Shown: positions 5,952 to 8,510 of the stretch, piece after piece
Numbering within the stretch: the first letter of the stretch is position 1
How the letters are laid out: the number at the start of each line of letters is the position of its first letter
Assembly: GCA_031263965.1 (NCBI GenBank)
Contig: JAISES010000152.1
Location: 1 to 8,510 of the forward strand
Origin: Prevotella sp.
Lineage (GTDB): Bacteria; Bacteroidota; Bacteroidia; Bacteroidales; Dysgonomonadaceae
Direction: 5' to 3'
DNA length: 8,510 bases
The notes under the pieces: generated by a model
What the model was told of the DNA's origin: nothing
The model's database searches: none
Seen by the model: only the letters and a program-made list of their open reading frames with translations
Translations under genes and position numbers: made by a program

Positions 5952-6833
5952 CTATAATTCTGTATTTGCCGACAACAAAAGTTCCTCTATCCTATTTTCG
6001 CTCAAAGTACTTTCAGTCTTTTCACTTTCATCGCACAATGATTTTACATTTGTGCCCTTGAGTTTAACCTCGGGTTTGCCATTTAACACAGTCAGCACAA
6101 TTGCCAATTCTTCCGGTTTAAGTTTGGACAGACGAAATGCTGACATAAATCCTAACCGCTTTTCATCTAACATCAAACCGAGGTTATCTATAACATCATC
6201 ATTAAGTTTTGCTATTCTTCTATACCGCTCGAAAACCGTAGCCGATATACCGAGGCTGTTTGCGATTTTATCACGCGATTTAAGACGTTTTTTGTTGCTC
6301 ATTGACTCGTGTTCATTTTGCACACAAGTTTCGGTTTCTTTTTTGTTTATATCATTGCGTTCGCCTTGCTTTGAATTATCTTTTATGTATTTACTGTATA
6401 ACTTAATTACTTTGATTTGCTGAGAGTATTTCCACTCAGAGAATGACTGCTGATTTACGTTACTTTCAATAACAACACGTTCGGCTTCGGCGTCGGATAG
6501 GTTTTTAATGATAGCGTCTATGTGTTGCTTCTTTAGTAATCGCATCGCTTTAACGCGATTATGTCCGTTTATTATCTCATAACGGCCATCACCTACGGGG
6601 CGCACTATGATAGGGTTTTGCAATCCTATCGTGTCGATACTCTCCGCAAATTTATCAAGGCGTTCGCCTTCGTATGTCGCAAAAGGATGATTTTTATAAC
6701 CATCAAGTTTATCTATCTCTAATAATTTCACTTCAGGCGGTTTGACTTCTGTTTCTTTCTTTATCTCAAGCACTGTATCCCCAAATTTTTTCCCGTTCGA
6801 CGGTTCTTTTGTGCCGTTAGTATTTATAGCCAT
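5952..6833 (-). CDS. ParB/Srx-domain DNA-binding protein
   Basis: The 293-residue product has a ParB N-terminal domain at about 35-130: LLEIDKLDGYKNHPF (37-51), QNPIIVRPV (72-80), IINGHNRVKAMRLL (87-100, the box II region, GHNR in place of the GERR of chromosomal ParB), and VIESNVNQQSFSEWK (121-135). A helix-turn-helix follows at 187-212 (RDKIANSLGISATVFERYRR). Such proteins bind centromere-like sites and CTP in plasmid partition, and mobile elements also use them as regulators. No ParA ATPase is beside it. The frame opens at a TTG (6884), but the ATG at 6833 has AAAGGAG 7 nt upstream and is clearly the start. Two terminators follow. It may bind the repeats in its own promoter region or at 5510-5670; this is inference. 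Confidence 0.92.
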   Translation of the reverse strand: MAINTNGTKEPSNGKKFGDTVLEIKKETEVKPPEVKLLEIDKLDGYKNHPFATYEGERLDKFAESIDTIGLQNPIIVRPVGDGRYEIINGHNRVKAMRLLKKQHIDAIIKNLSDAEAERVVIESNVNQQSFSEWKYSQQIKVIKLYSKYIKDNSKQGERNDINKKETETCVQNEHESMSNKKRLKSRDKIANSLGISATVFERYRRIAKLNDDVIDNLGLMLDEKRLGFMSAFRLSKLKPEELAIVLTVLNGKPEVKLKGTNVKSLCDESEKTESTLSENRIEELLLSANTEL

Positions 6834-6863
6834 AACAAATCTCCTTTCAGAATTATTTTCAAT

Positions 6864-6892
6864 AATATAAATTATAAGAATCAAAAAGTCCA
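6864..6892 (-). promoter_or_regulatory. Candidate promoter for the ParB-like gene
   Basis: On the minus strand TGGACT (6892-6887) and TATATT (6869-6864) are 17 bp apart in AT-rich DNA about 30 bp before the ATG. A perfect TATAAT also lies at 6876-6871 but lacks a good -35 box. The true -10 could be either. Confidence 0.35.
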
Positions 6893-6974
6893 GTTATTTT
6901 ACAGATAAATTCATCCAATCCCGCGAAGCCAACAAAACAAAATTCACAGACGCATAGTTAAAAAATATCAATGC

Positions 6975-7005
6975 AAAGGAGTTCACCCGAAAGGTGAGCC
7001 TCTTT
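6975..7005. promoter_or_regulatory. Hairpin in the divergent region between parB and the zinc-ribbon gene
   Basis: GTTCACC (6981-6987) pairs with GGTGAGC (6993-6999) across a CGAAA loop, extended by AAAG (6975-6978) with CTTT (7002-7005) past a 2-nt mismatch. Neither strand has a T-run directly after it, so it is not a standard terminator. It may be an operator, or a leader structure for the plus-strand genes at 7114-7852. Confidence 0.4.
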
Positions 7006-7113
7006 ACATGTATATTTGGCCTTTTTGCTTATATATTCTTATTGTATGACATAACAACCAAGGAAATCACTGTTGATAACGACAGGGAGATCCATTTTTA
7101 AGGGGGTATGGGA

Positions 7114-7677
7114 ATGCTAATCGTAGGGCGCCACATCAACGGAATCACTATCAAGTCGCTGGAATATTTGCTTGACGAGAACAATAAAGTCATGGAGTTT
7201 ACTAGCGAGGACGCCGCAAAAGAGTTCCTAAAAGAAAAAGGCTTCACAGATGATGAGTGTTATTCGCTTGCCTTCGAAACGGCTGGCAAACACTATCTGA
7301 AAGTCGGTCAATACACTCCGGCTACGGACGAATCGGAAGAAATAATTGAGCGCGAGTTTTACGGGCAAGGCTATATCTTCAAGGACGAGGAAGCCTACGA
7401 TACCGGCCTTGATATACCATGCTATATCCCCGAACTCAGCGACGCTATTTACACGCATCAAAGTTTCCTGGACTTGATGGATGGTCAAGAGGCGTTGGCG
7501 CGGAATTTGTTTGAGCGTGTGGACTGGCAGCACCCTGAAACGCTCTTTGAAGAAGATTTCGCGAGCGGAGAATACGATATTTGCCCGGAGTGCGGCAGGA
7601 TGTTCGCTTATTATGGCAGAACAGAGTGCCCGCATTGTCACAAAATATCCTGCGAGGAGGAACGAAGAAGTGAATGA
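7114..7677 (+). CDS. Mobile-element protein with a C-terminal zinc ribbon, function unknown
   Basis: The 187-residue product starts MLIVGRHINGITIKSLEYLL, a beginning I associate with hypothetical proteins of Clostridia mobile elements. Residues 26-60 suggest a small alpha/beta unit (MEFTSEDAAKEFLKEKGF, 27-44). A compact zinc ribbon closes the protein, with Cys157, Cys160, Cys172 and Cys175 (CPECGRMF and ECPHCHK), which may bind DNA or a protein. The middle is acidic. I chose the ATG at 7114, 7 nt after AAGGGGG; the in-frame ATG at 7108 is only one base from that site and cannot use it. It overlaps the next gene by 8 bp and is divergent from parB. Its biochemical role is unknown. Confidence 0.85.
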   Translation: MLIVGRHINGITIKSLEYLLDENNKVMEFTSEDAAKEFLKEKGFTDDECYSLAFETAGKHYLKVGQYTPATDESEEIIEREFYGQGYIFKDEEAYDTGLDIPCYIPELSDAIYTHQSFLDLMDGQEALARNLFERVDWQHPETLFEEDFASGEYDICPECGRMFAYYGRTECPHCHKISCEEERRSE

Positions 7678-7852
7678 CATGGGAAAAATAACGATTCAGA
7701 TTACAACCCCTCAATTGTTTGACAAATTGCATGTGTTGGCGGCTGAATACTCTGTGTCTGCTGAGTTACTTATCAATGTGGCTGTAAAGCGGTTAGTTGA
7801 TGACGTTGATTTTATAAGAAATCTTCGGGCCGGCAAATTTGAATTAGAATGA
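7670..7852 (+). CDS. Ribbon-helix-helix-like small protein
   Basis: This 60-residue product has a strand (KITIQITT, residues 6-13) followed by two helices (about 14-27 and 29-46, with SVSAELLINVAVKRLVDD), the outline of a ribbon-helix-helix DNA-binding protein; the match is by shape, not by a named family. The GTG at 7670 is the likely start, because GCGAGGAGG (AGGAGG at 7655-7660) lies 9 nt upstream; the in-frame ATG at 7679 would be 18 nt away. It overlaps the end of the zinc-ribbon gene by 8 bp and is surely co-translated with it. It may act as a small regulator of this operon. It ends 4 bp before the convergent XRE gene, leaving no room for a separate terminator. Confidence 0.72.
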   Translation: MNDMGKITIQITTPQLFDKLHVLAAEYSVSAELLINVAVKRLVDDVDFIRNLRAGKFELE

Positions 7853-7856
7853 TCCG

Positions 7857-8192
7857 TTACTTACCTTCATTATCGAAGTGAGAAAAGATCGTGCGTAACA
7901 CTTTGATTGCCAGTTGCTTGCGTTCCAATGGCTGATGATCAGTGATTTGCTTGAACTGTTCGATTATATTGGAATCACTGTCAGATACGTAATCCGCCAG
8001 TAAATAGTCAACGCTGACGCCAAGCCTATTGACGAGCCTCACAATAGTATTCAACGTGAGGCTCCGTTCCCCTCGCTCAATTGCCCCCATATATGTATCG
8101 GATATGTCTATGGCTTCTGCCAGATCAGCCTGTGTCAAATGCAAGCGTAACCGTTCCTCACGGATTCTTTTCCCTAACCTTTTATAGTCCAT
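7857..8192 (-). CDS. XRE-family transcriptional regulator
   Basis: The 111-residue product has an N-terminal Cro/CI helix-turn-helix: LGKRIREERLRLHLTQADLA (6-25), IDISDTYMGAIERGERSL (29-46), then NTIVRLVNRLGVSVDYLL (48-65). Residues 70-111 form an acidic helical tail that may serve dimerisation. Such proteins commonly repress the integration or transfer genes of mobile elements. The ATG at 8192 is chosen because GAGGGA lies about 8 nt upstream; a TTG at 8207 is in frame but less likely. It converges with the zinc-ribbon operon and diverges from the IS66 gene. A short palindrome GTTCTGAAC (8227-8235) in its leader could be an autoregulatory operator, by inference. Confidence 0.93.
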   Translation of the reverse strand: MDYKRLGKRIREERLRLHLTQADLAEAIDISDTYMGAIERGERSLTLNTIVRLVNRLGVSVDYLLADYVSDSDSNIIEQFKQITDHQPLERKQLAIKVLRTIFSHFDNEGK

Positions 8193-8263
8193 ACCAACAT
8201 CCCTCAATGTTTATTGTAGATTGGATGTTCTGAACGATGAAACAGCTATATGGGGTATCTATA

Positions 8264-8346
8264 TTGACGAAATGAGGTAATTGTGTAAATTTCGTAACTG
8301 TTCAGTCGCGGTAAAGTTTAAGTGATTTAAAGTCGAAAAAATATAT
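8264..8346 (+). mobile_element. Probable left end of the IS66-family insertion sequence
   Basis: The left border of the IS should lie between the XRE leader and the transposase ATG. IS66 ends usually begin with GTAA. Candidates here are GTAACTGTTCAG at 8294 and GTAAAGTTTAAG at 8311, with GTAAATTTCG at 8285 as a third. The right end is outside the window, so neither the terminal repeat nor an 8-bp target duplication can be tested. Confidence 0.4.
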
Positions 8347-8510
8347 ATGTACACGACGAATGAACTGGAAAAACTGGAAAAAACAGAGCTAATAGCGATA
8401 GTGCTAAAACTCTCCGAAAAAATCGCGGAACTCTCCGCAAGAATCGCAGAGCTTGAGGTACGCTTGCACCAGAACAGCACCAACAGCTCAAAACCGCCAT
8501 CAAGTGATGG
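8347..8510 (+). CDS. tnpC: IS66-family transposase (TnpC type), N-terminal part, cut by the window edge
   Basis: The 54 visible residues contain a leucine-zipper-like coiled coil (LEKTELIAIVLKLSEKIAEL, 10-29, continuing to about 40) followed by LHQNSTNSSKPPSSD (40-54). The NSxNSSKPPSSD motif is diagnostic for the N-terminus of IS66 transposases, whose DDE domain would lie beyond the right edge. The ATG at 8347 is the only good start: an in-frame TGA sits at 8323-8325. No clear ribosome binding site precedes it. No TnpA or TnpB gene is found upstream, which fits the single-ORF ISBst12-like branch. The frame runs off the window, so intactness cannot be judged. Confidence 0.92.
   Translation, partial: MYTTNELEKLEKTELIAIVLKLSEKIAELSARIAELEVRLHQNSTNSSKPPSSD

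Noticed and set aside
5845..6423. 192-codon plus-strand ORF
   Set aside because: It lies mostly antisense to the ParB-like gene, is rich in Ser/Leu/Phe as expected for a shadow frame, and crosses two terminators.
7228..7732. Two minus-strand ORFs opposite the zinc-ribbon gene
   Set aside because: They are antisense shadows of a gene with a good start site and a clear zinc ribbon.
8259..8483. 74-codon minus-strand ORF at the right end
   Set aside because: It is antisense to the diagnostic IS66 N-terminus and has a low-complexity Ser/Phe product.
1..8510. CRISPR array, tRNA, rRNA or known defence system
   Set aside because: No regularly spaced repeats, no tRNA-like cloverleaf and no rRNA words were seen. 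The helicase lacks a nuclease, methylase or other standard defence partner, so a named defence system is not supported.

Overview
The window looks like accessory DNA from a low-to-moderate GC Bacillota (Clostridia-type) anaerobe, most likely part of an integrative and conjugative or mobilizable element. The grounds are a TnpX/Tn4451-type large serine recombinase next to a TnpW-like small protein, strong AGGAGG-type ribosome binding sites, a ParB-domain protein, an XRE regulator, and small zinc-ribbon and ribbon-helix-helix proteins of the kind such elements carry. No rRNA, tRNA, CRISPR array or core metabolic gene is visible. The species cannot be named from the sequence.

Layout. (1) 1-889, minus strand: integration/excision end of the element, read as tnpW, then a 48-nt inverted-repeat region, then a 40-codon ORF overlapping by ATGA the start of a serine recombinase that runs off the left edge. 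(2) 890-1241: no convincing gene; a decayed-looking open stretch and a clear terminator. (3) 1242-3068, minus: two abutting genes of unknown function; the second ends in a transposase-type helix-turn-helix without a catalytic domain. (4) 3190-5322, minus: a 710-residue superfamily 2 helicase with all main motifs but an unusual Walker A. (5) 5323-5951: about 630 bp without a credible gene, holding an interrupted 14-bp dyad, repeated TCACAAAT words, a 16-bp tandem duplication and two strong hairpin terminators. (6) 5952-6833, minus: a ParB-like protein with no ParA beside it. (7) 7114-7852, plus: a zinc-ribbon protein and an overlapping ribbon-helix-helix-like small protein. (8) 7857-8192, minus: an XRE repressor-like gene. 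(9) 8347 to the right edge, plus: the N-terminus of an IS66-family transposase.

How it may work together (inference). ParB, the repeat-rich non-coding stretch and the helicase lie in series on one strand and could form a replication, processing or partition module of the mobile element, with the two unknown downstream genes as partners. TnpW and the recombinase would handle integration and excision, and the XRE protein the control of the element. The least explained part is the helicase / 181-residue / 426-residue gene set at 1242-5322. Nothing in the window proves whether it serves replication, transfer or defence.
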